Assembly: GCA_018287875.1 (NCBI GenBank)
Contig: JAGVVL010000002.1
Span: 1,240,001 to 1,304,000 of the forward strand
DNA: 64,000 bases
Origin: Nigrospora sphaerica
Lineage: Eukaryota > Ascomycota > Sordariomycetes > Amphisphaeriales > Apiosporaceae
Direction: 5' to 3'
Shown here: in pieces, positions 34,887 through 45,298 of the stretch
Layout: each line of letters begins with the position of its first letter
How positions within the stretch are numbered: position 1 is the first letter of the stretch
Notes under the pieces: model-generated
Told to the model about the DNA's origin: nothing
Database searches by the model: none
Seen by the model: only the letters and a program-made list of their open reading frames with translations
Program-made: the position numbers and the translations under genes

Positions 34887-36336
34887 GAGGAAAATAAAAA
34901 GTGTTTTTGCAATCGGGGTGTTTAGAGGGGACTCGGGAACTGGGCGAATTTCTCATTAGGGAGGGCGGTGTTTAGGGAACATGATACAGGCATTGAAAAA
35001 AAGGAAACCCTCTTTCGTTCTTGATAGACGGCCGCCCACGGGTGACTTTACGGGGGCGAGCATTTTGTACCACGACGGAACGCGTAGGCGTGTGGTCGCG
35101 CCGATCTTCTCACCAGCTATGTGTTCGAGGTCTCGGCCTCCGTTGCGTAGCTATTCTGTGGTGGGCAAAAACAACCAGGACTTGTCCCCCACGATGCTGA
35201 GGCCTTCGTGACGGCGTATCGGTGACTTGCCGACCCCGTAGTACTGTAGGAAACAGCAGCACCGAGTTCACGGCGGGGGGCGATCTGGGCCTTGATGCAC
35301 GCGTGGGACGGACTCTTTCCGCTCATCACGATTGCGGCCTCGGCCTCCTTCCGGAAAGGTCTTCACGGTACCTAAGGTAAGTGATGTAAGCGAGTACCTT
35401 GGGTAAGTAGGCCAGCCTCGGTCCGTCTTTGCGCTGCATGCCGCCGTACAGAATTCTCTGTCCCGCATAACGTCCAAGTAGTAGAAACCGGAGGGAGGAT
35501 ACCTAAGCAAGGTACCGACGTTTCCCACCGGCTGATCAATATATGCGCGCTCATTGGATGCCGGCGAGCCCACCACAACGGATCGCCAATGGATGCATTG
35601 CATGGGGTCGTAAGGATGGCATTTCGTCCCCCCGGAAAGCGAGTTTCGACAGATTCCGGTAAAACGCCAGACGCCGCCCACGAAAAACGAACGACGGCGG
35701 AAATGGGCTGGGAGGGGGAGCCCCGGCCAGCAGGGGTTTGGTTTTTGGTTTGAGACTAAGGCCGGCTCTCCATCGCATGTGGTTGCCCATGTGTCCGGAA
35801 TCAAACGACAAAAATGAGGTCACCACTTGCTTGCTGTTGGGTTTCTTCTTTGTACAACTGATGAATGTCCATTGACCGGCTGGGTATTGAACCGGAGTTC
35901 CCTGCTTCCTTCTGCTTCTACTTGCCGTCGAGCCCCGGCTGCTTTGCCATCATCACTCCGCGTGAGCTGTTACTGCCCCAGCGCGGGTCGTGAGACTCCA
36001 GCTAATACACACCCCGCCATCATTCTCTCAGGCCGCTGTCGTATGCGTGCCCGGTGTTGCGAGCCCCCGGGAACTGGTGTAACGGACAGCTCGTTCATCC
36101 CACATTCCCATCCGACTCAAAGACGACTTGGTCGTCTCCTTTGGCTTGCCTTAAACCAAACCCTGACCCTGACCTCCCTCTGTCCATCCCATCGTCCCGG
36201 GCTAGACCCCGCAACCGCATTCGTGAGAAGTGCCTGACGGAACCCAATTACATACGCCACATACCATCTCTCATATCCCAGGACGCAAGCGCACGACTCA
36301 GCACCCCTCCCCGTCGCCTACTACAAAAAGACGGCC
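34887..36336. other. Intergenic upstream of the siderophore transacylase
   Basis: A same-strand spacer of about 1.45 kb. No gene was recognised. GGTACCTAAGGTAAG and ATACCTAAGCAAGGTACC elements lie at about 35367-35390 and 35500-35518. I looked for the siderophore GATA element ATCWGATAA on both strands and did not find it here, unlike the NRPS promoter. Confidence 0.6.
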
Positions 36337-38082
36337 ATGTCACCCAACCCCTCCTCGTCCGTGGTCCACCTCCCGGACGGTCAAACCTTCGTGGCGCAGC
36401 CCGTGTTTGGCGGACTCTTTTTCAAATCCGCCGATGCCCTTCATCGCCAGACGCCCTTCCCCGCCGGCTGGACCATTATTCTGCACACCGAGCTCGATGT
36501 TCCACCCCGCCCGCTCGGGAACCCCGCCGGCCCGGCCTTGGAAGGCGGCGGCGGTGATGGTGACGGCGACGGCGGCGGCGAGCGCGAGGGAGGCGAGGCG
36601 CCGGACGAGGAGCCGGACGAGGACCCCGCGGTCCGGAAGTGGACCGGCCCGACGCTGCAGAACGACACCATCTTCATCTCGAGCATCTCGAACCCGTCCT
36701 CGGTGGACTTCGAGCCGGCCAAGAGCATGTCGCGGCAGATGGCCATGATGCTCTGGGTCTCGCTCTACTGGTACTTTCAGCAGCCGGCGCCGGCGCCCTA
36801 CCTCGACGGCGCGGCGGCGCGGCAGACGCCCGAGGCGGCGCGGCCCCAGGGCGACTGGCGCATCCGCGTCAAGCGCGACGGCGTGTTCCGCTCGCGCAAC
36901 ATGATCCCCAAGCTCGAGCGCATGGGGCTCATCGCGACGCTCAACACGGCCGTCGGCACGAGCACGACCGAGGACGCTGCCGACTGGGACGCCATGTACG
37001 TGACGCGCACCGCCTTCTGGCAGATCCCAACGGGTCTCTTCCTCTTCACCCTCCAGCCCCGCCGCCCCGTGTCGCCGCCTCGGTCGCCGCCGGGCAGCCG
37101 CCCGACGTCGCCGGCCCGGGCCGGCGACGGGCGCGGCCACGCGTCCCAGCCGTCCGGCAGCCACCTCATCGCTGACCTGCCCGGCGGCACCATCCCCCTG
37201 ACCCTGACCGTCCCGCCCGCCTTCCCCATCGGGCCCTACTACTCGTCCTCCCACCTGCCGACCTACTACCCGCCGCCCGTGCTGCAGCACCGGCTGCAGG
37301 ACGGCCTCCGCTTCCCCGTCCGGCCCAAGCCGCCGCGCATGGGCGAGATCTTCTACTCGCGCTACGTGCCGAGCGTGGGCAAGTACCTGTCGTTTCGCGT
37401 GGCCTCGGCCTCGCCGGAGCCGGTGCCGCACCTCGGGCCCGCGGCGTCGGCGGCGGCCGACCCGGAACGCGCGGCCCTCCTCGCGTTGTCCGACGACGCG
37501 CTGCTCCGGCGCTGGCTCGCGAACCCGCGCGTGCGCGCCTTCTGGGGCGACTACGGCGCCGACTTCCTGCCGGCGGCGCTGCGGAGCACGCACTCGTTCC
37601 CGGCCATCGGCCTCTGGGACGGCGTCCCCTTCGGCTACTTCGAGCTCTACTGGGTCCGCGAGGACGCCCTCGGCCGCCGCTTTGCCGCCGACGACTTCGA
37701 CCGCGGCCTCCACGTCCTCATCGGCGAGGAGTGGGCCCGCGGCATCGTGCCCGCCTGGCTCTCGAGCCTCGTTCATTATTGCTGGCAGGCCGACTACCGC
37801 ACCATGCACGTCTGCCTCGAGCCCCGCGTCGACAACGAAAGGTACGTACCTCCCCTTCCCCGTGCCGATAGTATATCCTTCCACCACCCTTTCCATGTAT
37901 ATACATATATACATATATATATATATGTATACAGTTCAAGCACCCGCTGACCCCACACCGCTAGGTTCATCCGCCATCTGCAGGCGCACGGCTTCGCCCG
38001 GGAGCGCCAGATCGCCTTTCCCCACAAGCAGTCGTGGTTGTGCCGGCTGTCGCGGGAAGCCTGGACCGGCCCCAGTTTGTAA
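36337..38082 (+). CDS. sidF: SidF-like hydroxyornithine transacylase (siderophore biosynthesis)
   Basis: Acyl-CoA N-acyltransferase with the IucB/AlcB-type siderophore domain. Fungal SidF moves an anhydromevalonyl group onto N5-hydroxyornithine, making the acyl-ornithine unit used by fusarinine- and coprogen-type NRPSs. Two exons, 36337-37841 and 37965-38082, give 540 residues. The N-terminal part has VVHLPDGQTFVAQPVFGG and ISSISNPSSVDFEPA, followed by MAMMLWVSLYWYFQQP and IFRSRNMIPKLERMG-like segments. The C-terminal GNAT-like core carries FPAIGLWDGVPFGYFELYWV, FDRGLHVLIGEEWARG and the final FPHKQSWLCRLSREAW. An acidic Gly/Asp/Glu insert at about residues 67-98 lengthens it. The last residues are PSL, at most a weak match to a peroxisomal PTS1; Aspergillus SidF is peroxisomal. 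The related acetyltransferase SidL is the main alternative. The 123-bp intron contains an AT microsatellite. Confidence 0.78.
37895..37932. repeat. AT-rich TA/CATA microsatellite inside the transacylase intron
   Basis: Alternating TATATACATATATACATATA-type sequence within the 123-bp intron (37842-37964) of the SidF-like gene. It is the only pure TA repeat noticed in the window and probably accounts for the intron being longer than most here. Confidence 0.9.
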
Positions 38083-39079
38083 GGGATCCTCGGGGACTCT
38101 TTCCCGGGGGGGCGCGTCTCGAGGCGGGCGCGACGACCCCAACCTGCTGTCCGCCCACCGGCCCCAGGGCTGGAGGGACCCAAACGGCGGACGGGAGGAT
38201 CCGCGTGACGTTCTGTTCGCCCCCGAAACCCTCCCCCGCCCGGCTCTACGGGCGAGGGCGATGGTGCTGCCAGAGGGGAGGAAACAAACTGTTTGCCTAC
38301 CGACTACGAAGAAAACTCGACCCCGGGGGACCCACGCACCCGCCCTCGCCGATCGCATACGGGATTTCGGGGACGGGCGCGAAATTACCCGTCGGCGGCT
38401 TGCCCCGGCCCCGATATCCTCCGCTCAGGAGCCCGAGACAGACCCCGAGTGGCCGTTTCGGTGGTCGTGATGGCAGGAAGAGTCAGCCATGAGGCGGTGC
38501 GGCGGCCATTGGGTCCTGAGAGCCGGCGTATTTGAAGGATCCAAGTTGAATGGGGGCTACACCCCATGCCGCTGCTCTTGACTACTAGATGCGATGGATT
38601 TCGCCGCTGGCCAGAGGGGGAGAAGTTCCTTTAGCTGTGTTGGTGAGCCGGGCATGTGTCTAGGAGGGGAAGCTTGCTCCGGCTTCGTTCCGAACCGCCC
38701 AAGGCAAACACATAATTACAACAGAGATAGCGAGCCCGCCACCCTTTCCGTGTACGACTGGACCCCATCTCGTGACTGCTGGGTAAACCCTCGTTGACGT
38801 GGACATGCAAAGCTTCCTATGTTTACTTTGACAGGACGCCCCTGCCGCCAGACGGATCTGGATAGTCAACAATAAACTGGATTACTCTGTTGTGGTTGGA
38901 CCGCTGCAGTCTAAGACTACCGGGATCGAACAGAAGGCGGCGCGATGCCTCTAACCTGCACCACGCCAAACCGTTTTACCTTTATATTCAAATCATGAAA
39001 CCGTGATGCGAGGGAAAAAAAGAATGTTATAGGCAAGCGTGTATCATGATGATAAATCATATCCAACCTCGACGTAACA
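38083..39079. other. Intergenic between convergent genes
   Basis: Contains the 3' ends of the SidF-like gene (plus) and the large low-complexity gene (minus). No coding region was recognised. A GTTCGATCC sequence on the minus strand near 38925-38935 resembles a tRNA B box, but no cloverleaf could be built around it. Confidence 0.6.
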
Positions 39080-39508
39080 TCATAAATTCCAGTAAACCGA
39101 CTTTCTCTCGCGCCATCTCCTCGACGGGTTCCCGCTGGCTCCGTCGCGCCCGTCGCGCCCGTCACGCGCCGTAGCAGCTGCGTTGGTGGAGGACCGTCGT
39201 CGGACCGAAGCTGGGATGCTCATGGTTTCGCTGCCCAGGCGGGCCTCGGATCGGTCCTCCTCGATGCGGACCGAGGCCGCGCGCAGCCGCGATCTCCAAC
39301 CCTGCGCAAACATCCAGGCGAGCCGCGCCTCGCCCGCCGCCTCGCCCTCCTCGATCGGCTCCTGCCGCCGCCGCGGCTCCGGCCTCAATTCTGATCGCAG
39401 GCTGGCGAAAGACGAGATGGACCATGTATCGTAATCAGCCCGTCCGCCGTCTGTCGACCCTTTGCTGGTACTGGCATGGGGCGCGTCCGAAGGTTGTCCC
39501 GAGTGTGG
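39080..39508 (-). other. Open frame continuing the large gene past its in-frame TGA
   Basis: Directly after the TGA at 39511-39509, the same frame stays open for 142 codons to a stop at 39082-39080. Composition is protein-like: DYDTWSISSFASLRSEL, RPEPRRRQEPIEEGEAAGEA and WMFAQGWRSRLRAASVRIEE. It may be the true C-terminus, reached through an intron or stop readthrough, or a former terminus now cut off. No clean donor and acceptor pair was found. Pairs that would keep frame (for example 39546-39451, 96 nt, or 39534-39451, 84 nt) have weak sites. Confidence 0.5.
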
Positions 39509-42500
39509 TCAATGCCGGCCCATGCTGCTGGCACCCTCGTTCGTACCGAGCAAGGAGCTCTGCTCGCTGTTGTCGTCCCTGGCGTTCACCGACTTGCGTA
39601 GCGACGAGCTTCGCTCGCGGCCGACGGGCGAAAAGAAGGCCGAGGCAGGCCGAGAACTGGTTGGGCTGCCGGACCGCGGTGGGTTTGCGTCGGACTGGTT
39701 GTTGGCGCTCTGCTGACCCTCGAACATGCCGCGAAGCTTAGCAAACATGGGTGACCCGGCCAGGGAGCTGCGGTTCGCGGCAGCCTGCGATTCCGGAGGC
39801 GCCAGCGGGAAGTCCCTCGGCGAGGTGTCCTCCTTCGCCTGGGGCATCCCCTGCGTCTGGCCATATTCCTGTGGCTGGTGAAAGTCTCGCGGCTGGGAAA
39901 TTGTTTGGGGCCGGAACTGATCTTGCAATTGGGGAAGCGGCGGCGAAGGAATGCCCCCCGGCTTTGTCGCCATGTTGTTGCCGTCGTATCGGAACGGGTC
40001 GAAGTCGTCCGTCGTGCTACCGACGCTCGTGTTGTTGGTCAGTTGCGAGTAGCCGCGGGACCGCGATGCCGCGCCCAAGGACGCAGGCCACGCGTCACGG
40101 ATCGCTGGCTCGTGCCTATCGCTATGGAGCATCGACTGCACCGGCGACGACGGTGTCGACGACATTGTGCTAAAGCTGTTCACTGACTCGCTGCGATCGC
40201 GCCACGCCACATTGGTCACGTCTCGCGGCGCGAAATCGCCAAGGTCTGAAGAGCTGTCTGGGCTGCCGGATGCGTGCCTGCTTTGCTCCAAATCAAGATC
40301 GGACTTGTCTACGTCGGCCTCGCGGAGATGTTCGTAAGACCTGACCTCGTTTCCTCGGAAGCGAGTTATACCGTCAACAGGGAGGCGGGCCGTCGGGGGT
40401 CCTTCGTCTTCTTCCGGGTCGTAGCTGACGATGGACTCTTTGATCTTGTCACCTGCGACGTCTTCTTCGTTGTCGGTGGAGATACTGTCGTCATCAAACA
40501 GCGCTTCCTGGCCATCCACTGTCGTGTTCTCTACTGGCAACGGCGAGTGGGAGCTCTGTCTGGACGGCACGAGGTCTACACCCTGACCAGATGCCGAGGC
40601 CAAGCCTGTTGCCTTGCGTACGCTTTCAACATCCGACGGCTGGGCATGTTTTGCAGACTCAGGGGTTGCTGCGTCCTGAAAAGCGGGGGTTTCGACGGGA
40701 GTGGCCGGGGCCATAGTGTCGTCCTTTTCTCCATTCAGACGGATGGACGGTACGTTGAGAGTTCCCTCTGAGACATGGGCTCCCTCTCCAGTCTTATCGC
40801 CGTGAGCGACCTCGGGTGCGAACTCTTCGGGGGTAGTGACATGACCAGACCCAGGGATCGGAGAGTCGTTGATGGGGTCAGTTGCTGCTACTTGTCCCTC
40901 CTTGGCAGCTGCAGGCGCATCTCGTTCCCTCTCAGACTCATCTGAACTGTCATAATCGAGTTCGGGTCCCGAATGTTGCTTCTCAGGAGCAGCCGACGAC
41001 TTCTTGGTGTCAAGCCGTCCCTCGGACTCGGCTTCTTCCCGTTCCTCAGAGTCGACAGTCATGGGATTCACCTCTGAAGAGCCACCGACTTTGGTCTGGG
41101 ATACAGCGCTTCCAGACTTTTCCAATGTCACCATAGGGGCTTCACGAAGCTCCTGGTCCAAATTTTGTGCGGTCTGCGACTGTGATTTGGGCGCTTCGTG
41201 GCTGTGTATGGGGCTTGCCTCCTGAACGTGCGCAAGGTCATTGTCGTCGTCGTCGATGGACTTGCTGGTGAGTGTCGTCTCGGTGCCTGTAGGAGTATCC
41301 TCGGAGGTAGCAGTAACTTTGGGAGCACTGGGGGCTTCAAAATTTTCGGGCTGGGGCTCAGGCTTCTCAACGGAAGGCTGTAAAGCCTTGGTCTCTGAAG
41401 TCGAGAGGCTTCGCACACCGCTCTCCTCTTCTGGCTTCTTGGCAGCATTGGAAACGGCGGCATGCGATTTCTCCGCCTGAGTTTCGCCCTCTATGGCCTC
41501 GAGAGTCTTCCCCGGAGTCGCCACTAATGCTTCCACAAGAGCAGAAGACTGACTCGGCTCTAATTTTGTGGCCGCGGAAAGGACCTGGGGGCCCTCAAGG
41601 GGCTCAGCCACGGATTCCCCGATGTAAGAATCGTCCGAATCAATCAAGCTAGCCCTGGGAGAGTTCAGCCCTTCCGTCGCATCGGAAAGGGCGTCATCCG
41701 AGTCCAGATCACAGCTTGCGATGGCGAAATCATCAGCATCTCTGAACGTCTCGGCAACTGCAAGTTCACCAGTGGCCGGTGGTTTTTCATCGGCTGTCTT
41801 CAGCGATGTGCCTCCAGAAGGCGAGGCGGGTGGCGAACTTTTGTCGGTTGCTCCTGTCGATGCTTGTAGGCCGATTCCCGAATCCTCTTGCACGGCCAAA
41901 GGGGACACAGCAGTCTTGGAGATGGCAGGTGTTTCCTCCTGAGATGCCGTGCTTGAATCGATAGAGTCCACCGACGCCGTACCAGGAATCTTGTCGCCTG
42001 AAGCTTTCTTCTCAGCGGACGCAGCTGCAGTCTTGTTGTCTGTTGCATATTTGTCGTCGATTTCAGAGGAAGCCTTGAGAGAGGTGTCTCCACGACTGGC
42101 CTGAAGAATCTCAGCTGGAGTCTCCTGTAGAGACTCTGCAACAGGCGCGTCCTTAGCAGCGGATAACACTGCTGCCTTCTCCTTAGCTTCTTCGTGGCTG
42201 ACTTGAACATTGTCGACTGGGGTATCAGCTGAAGTCCCGACGGCCGAGACATTCTTGGTCGTAGCCTCTTCATCATCCGAAGCTTCCTCGGGAATGGCAA
42301 GAGTGGAATCTTTGGTTGCAAGCTCCTCCATCGCCTTCTCCGATGCCCCTTCTGCGCTGGAGTGAGGAGTCTCGATTGGGGTCTTGGCAACAGAAGCATC
42401 CTTGGCCTCAAATTCGTCGGTTGTCTTGGGGACTTTTTGGAACTTAGAAGGGGAAGTCTCAGCAGGCGCCTCTGCGTCGGATGCCTCTGCGTCGGATGCC

Positions 42501-45298
42501 TCTGCGTCGGATGCCTCTGCGGCGGATGCCTCTGCGTCGGATGCCGCTGTGACCGCGATTTGCTTGAACGGCTTCACAGGAGCCTCTTCAGGGTTCGCTG
42601 TGGAGGATGGGACGGAGATACCAGCATCTGCTGCCTTCTCAGAGGCGACTTCTGCAATTTCTTCCAGCTCAACCTCCGACACTTCGTTGTCGGAAGTTCC
42701 CTCATCTACCTTCTCTGAGGCTTCTCCGGGAGTCACAGAGGAGGCGTGGCTGGTGAAACCGGCTTCCGGTGTTTCCTTGGCGGCAGCTCCCTTGGATACC
42801 GTCTCGATAGCTTCTTCGGGGGTAGTAGGAGAATTGTCCGCGGCGACCGTAGTATCGGGTGCATCCTTGGTGACTGCTTCTTCAGCCAGCTTCTCCGATT
42901 CTTTTGGGGCGTTGGCCACAGAAGCCTCAACGGCAGCGTCAGCGGCTGGCGCATCCTTGGCAACAGCCTCAGGAGCGTCGACTTCCGGAGCGGCGGCCTC
43001 TTCAGCGCCAGCCTGAGTTTGGTTCTTGGCAGAGACGTCTACTGTAGTGCTCTCAACCTTAGACTCGTCGCTGCTGGTAGGATCCTCAGAGAGATCGTTG
43101 GCAGTGGCTTCAAGGGATGCAACCTCTGCGGCTTCAACCGGAGCACCGTTGATCGGTGCATCCTTTGCAGCTGCTTCCTCAGGAACCTTTTCCGAGGGCT
43201 CTTCAGAAAGCTTCTCTGGGGTTGCTTCAGCTGCTTTCTCCGAGATTGCTTCGGGCGCAGCGGGCGATGATTCGACCGGGGCCTTAGCATCAGTTGTATC
43301 CTCCTTGTCAGCTTTCAGAGAAACGCTTTCGGCATGGGGCTCATTTGCAACTGTATCCTTGTCGGAAGGAGGCTCTTCGGCGTCAGTGTCTTTGCTCAGG
43401 CTCTTTTCAATAGGAGAATGACTGTTGCTGGTAGATATCTCCGCAGCCTCAACGGCGGGAGTGTCTGTCGAAGGCACATCGTCCTTTACTCCCGTAGCGT
43501 CGTCTGTAGCCGAATGAGCTTGAATGACAGTTGCTTCGATAGGAACTTCCGCGGCGAGAGCTTCGGTAGCACCCGGAGCGGGGTCCGCTTCGGTGGCGTC
43601 TGTCGCTTCAGCAACGATCTTCGGCTCAGGAGTCGATTCTTGGGGAGCATCCTCGAGGATGGCATCCTTGACCTCATGGCTGGTCACTTTCGGCTTCGTA
43701 TCCTCCAGGTCCGCAGTCGGCTCAGTGATGTCTTTTGGGGGTTTTTGGAGTACCTCGCCACGGGCAGGGGCTTCCGTAATCACTTTGCTAGTCTCCTCAG
43801 GTCCATCATCCACAGGCTTTACCGGCTCCGACGCGATTTCTTCAACAGCGTTGCTAGGTTCGACATCCTTGGAAGCCGATGTTTCGACTGCTACCGCGTC
43901 CGCCTCCTCCTGTTCGGGCTTTGCTGCCTTAACGGGTTTGGCTTCAACCGCCTCAGCCGGAATATCGTCGAGAGCACCAGTGGAAGCCTCTTTCGGGGTC
44001 TCTGCGGAGGAAGGAACAGGCAGATCAGTCCGAGTCGGGGTCGGAGCATCCATCGGCACTTCCTTGGGCGCATTAGTGGCAGAATCCGTAGATGGTGAGA
44101 TCGGGGCGTCAGCCGGGATTTTGGTAGAAGCAGCAGCAGAGGTGGCGGCAAGGATATCGACAGTAACATCAGTTGAAACCTCGGCCGGCAAGTCAGTTGA
44201 AGAATCAGTCGGAGCATTAGTAGGGGCGTCAGCAGGCAATTCCCTCGAGGTGATAGTCGGTGTTTCGGTAGAAATAGCAGCAGAGGTATCGTCGGGGGCA
44301 TAGGCGGAGACATCAGGAGAAAGAGCCGTTAAAGCCTTTGCGGAAGCACCAGCCGGGGCGTCATTCGGGGTATCCGTCGGCAGGTCCTTCGGCGCTTCGG
44401 CAACGGTCTCTGTAGGAACAGCGGCGGGAACATCGGCAGGAAGATCAGATGAAGCAGTAGTCCGGGCATCATCCGCGGCGTTCACAGGAGCAGCAAACGG
44501 GGCGTCAACCGGAGAATCTGCTGGCGAGGGCTTCACGGCCAAAGCCCGCGTCTCGGTGGCCGGGGCCTCAATCTCCGGCGCCGGCGGCGCGTCGGCAGTA
44601 GCAGCCTTCACGGCCTCAACGGCGGTCTCATCTGAAGCGACCTTGGGCGGGGTCGGCGAGCTCCGGCCTCGCGTCCGGCTGCCCCGCCGGGCGTAGCGGG
44701 TTCTCTTCCGCATAGGAAGCGGCAGCAGGGGCTGCTGGAGCTTCTCATCGATTAAGCGGTTGATTTCCTGTGGGCAGTTCGGGTTAGCTAAGCTCCTCTT
44801 GTTCGTTACACTCGGCGGCGGGCCTCCTCCCCCGAGAAAGGCGCCGGGATGACTTACTCGCCGCTTGTCCTCAAGCTCTTTGATCTTCCGCTCGCCCGCC
44901 TCAATTTCCGAGTGGGCGGCCTTTTCGATCTCGTCCATCTGCTCGTCCATCTCGTCCTCGACGAGGTCCATCTCTTCGTCCAGCTTCTTGAGCTTGGCCT
45001 CATCCTCGCTGGCGCGTTTGCTCTCGAGCTCGGCGTCCTCGGCGAGCCGCCTCCGCTCGCGCTCCTCATCCTCCTGCCGGCGGATGTCGGCAATCTTCAT
45101 GCTCTCCTCGACGCGCTGGTCGCGTATTTTGGCGTGCTCTTCGTCGAAGGCCTCCCGGATGGAGGCGAGCAGCGCATCCCGCTTCTTCTCCAGCTCCTCC
45201 AGCTTTGCATGGTGCTCACTGGACTCGACGGTGGCGATGGTCTTGTGGATCTCGACGAGGTTATCGTGCATTTGCTGCACAAGCGTGGCGACGTCCAT
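39509..45298 (-). CDS. Very large low-complexity coiled-coil protein, unknown function
   Basis: The open frame from the ATG at 45298-45296 is 1929 codons. An intron at 44857-44768 (GTAAGT donor, GCTAAC branch, CCACAG acceptor) is 90 nt with no stop, so it is invisible in frame analysis. Removing it gives about 1899 residues and joins KELEDKRR to EINRLIDEKLQQP. Residues 1-150 form a strongly charged helical coiled coil (EERERRRLAEDAELESKR, MDEQMDEIEKAAHSEIEAGE). A basic patch follows (MRKRTRYARRGSRTRGR), then about 1200 residues of Ala/Glu/Pro/Thr/Ser repeats such as ADAPTNAPTDSS and EASDAEASDAEA. The last 350 residues are Ser/Pro/Gln-rich, with SPMFAKLRGMFEGQ as an ordered-looking motif. It is probably a disordered scaffold. 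No catalytic domain or family name is recognised. The frame ends at TGA 39511-39509, but see the open continuation downstream. Confidence 0.8.
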   Translation of the reverse strand: MDVATLVQQMHDNLVEIHKTIATVESSEHHAKLEELEKKRDALLASIREAFDEEHAKIRDQRVEESMKIADIRRQEDEERERRRLAEDAELESKRASEDEAKLKKLDEEMDLVEDEMDEQMDEIEKAAHSEIEAGERKIKELEDKRRVSHPGAFLGGGGPPPSVTNKRSLANPNCPQEINRLIDEKLQQPLLPLPMRKRTRYARRGSRTRGRSSPTPPKVASDETAVEAVKAATADAPPAPEIEAPATETRALAVKPSPADSPVDAPFAAPVNAADDARTTASSDLPADVPAAVPTETVAEAPKDLPTDTPNDAPAGASAKALTALSPDVSAYAPDDTSAAISTETPTITSRELPADAPTNAPTDSSTDLPAEVSTDVTVDILAATSAAASTKIPADAPISPSTDSATNAPKEVPMDAPTPTRTDLPVPSSAETPKEASTGALDDIPAEAVEAKPVKAAKPEQEEADAVAVETSASKDVEPSNAVEEIASEPVKPVDDGPEETSKVITEAPARGEVLQKPPKDITEPTADLEDTKPKVTSHEVKDAILEDAPQESTPEPKIVAEATDATEADPAPGATEALAAEVPIEATVIQAHSATDDATGVKDDVPSTDTPAVEAAEISTSNSHSPIEKSLSKDTDAEEPPSDKDTVANEPHAESVSLKADKEDTTDAKAPVESSPAAPEAISEKAAEATPEKLSEEPSEKVPEEAAAKDAPINGAPVEAAEVASLEATANDLSEDPTSSDESKVESTTVDVSAKNQTQAGAEEAAAPEVDAPEAVAKDAPAADAAVEASVANAPKESEKLAEEAVTKDAPDTTVAADNSPTTPEEAIETVSKGAAAKETPEAGFTSHASSVTPGEASEKVDEGTSDNEVSEVELEEIAEVASEKAADAGISVPSSTANPEEAPVKPFKQIAVTAASDAEASAAEASDAEASDAEASDAEAPAETSPSKFQKVPKTTDEFEAKDASVAKTPIETPHSSAEGASEKAMEELATKDSTLAIPEEASDDEEATTKNVSAVGTSADTPVDNVQVSHEEAKEKAAVLSAAKDAPVAESLQETPAEILQASRGDTSLKASSEIDDKYATDNKTAAASAEKKASGDKIPGTASVDSIDSSTASQEETPAISKTAVSPLAVQEDSGIGLQASTGATDKSSPPASPSGGTSLKTADEKPPATGELAVAETFRDADDFAIASCDLDSDDALSDATEGLNSPRASLIDSDDSYIGESVAEPLEGPQVLSAATKLEPSQSSALVEALVATPGKTLEAIEGETQAEKSHAAVSNAAKKPEEESGVRSLSTSETKALQPSVEKPEPQPENFEAPSAPKVTATSEDTPTGTETTLTSKSIDDDDNDLAHVQEASPIHSHEAPKSQSQTAQNLDQELREAPMVTLEKSGSAVSQTKVGGSSEVNPMTVDSEEREEAESEGRLDTKKSSAAPEKQHSGPELDYDSSDESERERDAPAAAKEGQVAATDPINDSPIPGSGHVTTPEEFAPEVAHGDKTGEGAHVSEGTLNVPSIRLNGEKDDTMAPATPVETPAFQDAATPESAKHAQPSDVESVRKATGLASASGQGVDLVPSRQSSHSPLPVENTTVDGQEALFDDDSISTDNEEDVAGDKIKESIVSYDPEEDEGPPTARLPVDGITRFRGNEVRSYEHLREADVDKSDLDLEQSRHASGSPDSSSDLGDFAPRDVTNVAWRDRSESVNSFSTMSSTPSSPVQSMLHSDRHEPAIRDAWPASLGAASRSRGYSQLTNNTSVGSTTDDFDPFRYDGNNMATKPGGIPSPPLPQLQDQFRPQTISQPRDFHQPQEYGQTQGMPQAKEDTSPRDFPLAPPESQAAANRSSLAGSPMFAKLRGMFEGQQSANNQSDANPPRSGSPTSSRPASAFFSPVGRERSSSLRKSVNARDDNSEQSSLLGTNEGASSMGRH
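42471..42545. repeat. Five tandem 15-bp units within the large gene
   Basis: Plus-strand unit TCTGCGTCGGATGCC is repeated five times at 42471-42545. The fourth copy has GCGGCG in place of GCGTCG. On the coding strand it encodes the pentapeptide repeat SDAEA (one copy SAAEA). It is a slippage-prone, in-frame array, likely variable between strains. Confidence 0.95.

Noticed and set aside
36340..37914. 524-codon minus-strand frame over the SidF-like gene
   Set aside because: A shadow of the GC-rich coding strand; rich in Arg, Gly, Val and Ala with no domain.
38890..38975. tRNA-like sequence on the minus strand with A-box-like TGGTGCAGGTTAGAGG and B-box GTTCGATCC
   Set aside because: The T-stem does not pair, the spacing between boxes is too short for an anticodon arm, and no acceptor stem forms. 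At best it is a degenerate relic.
42471..42545. Regular direct repeats that might suggest a CRISPR-like array
   Set aside because: The units are contiguous 15-mers without spacers, in frame inside a coding region of a eukaryotic gene.
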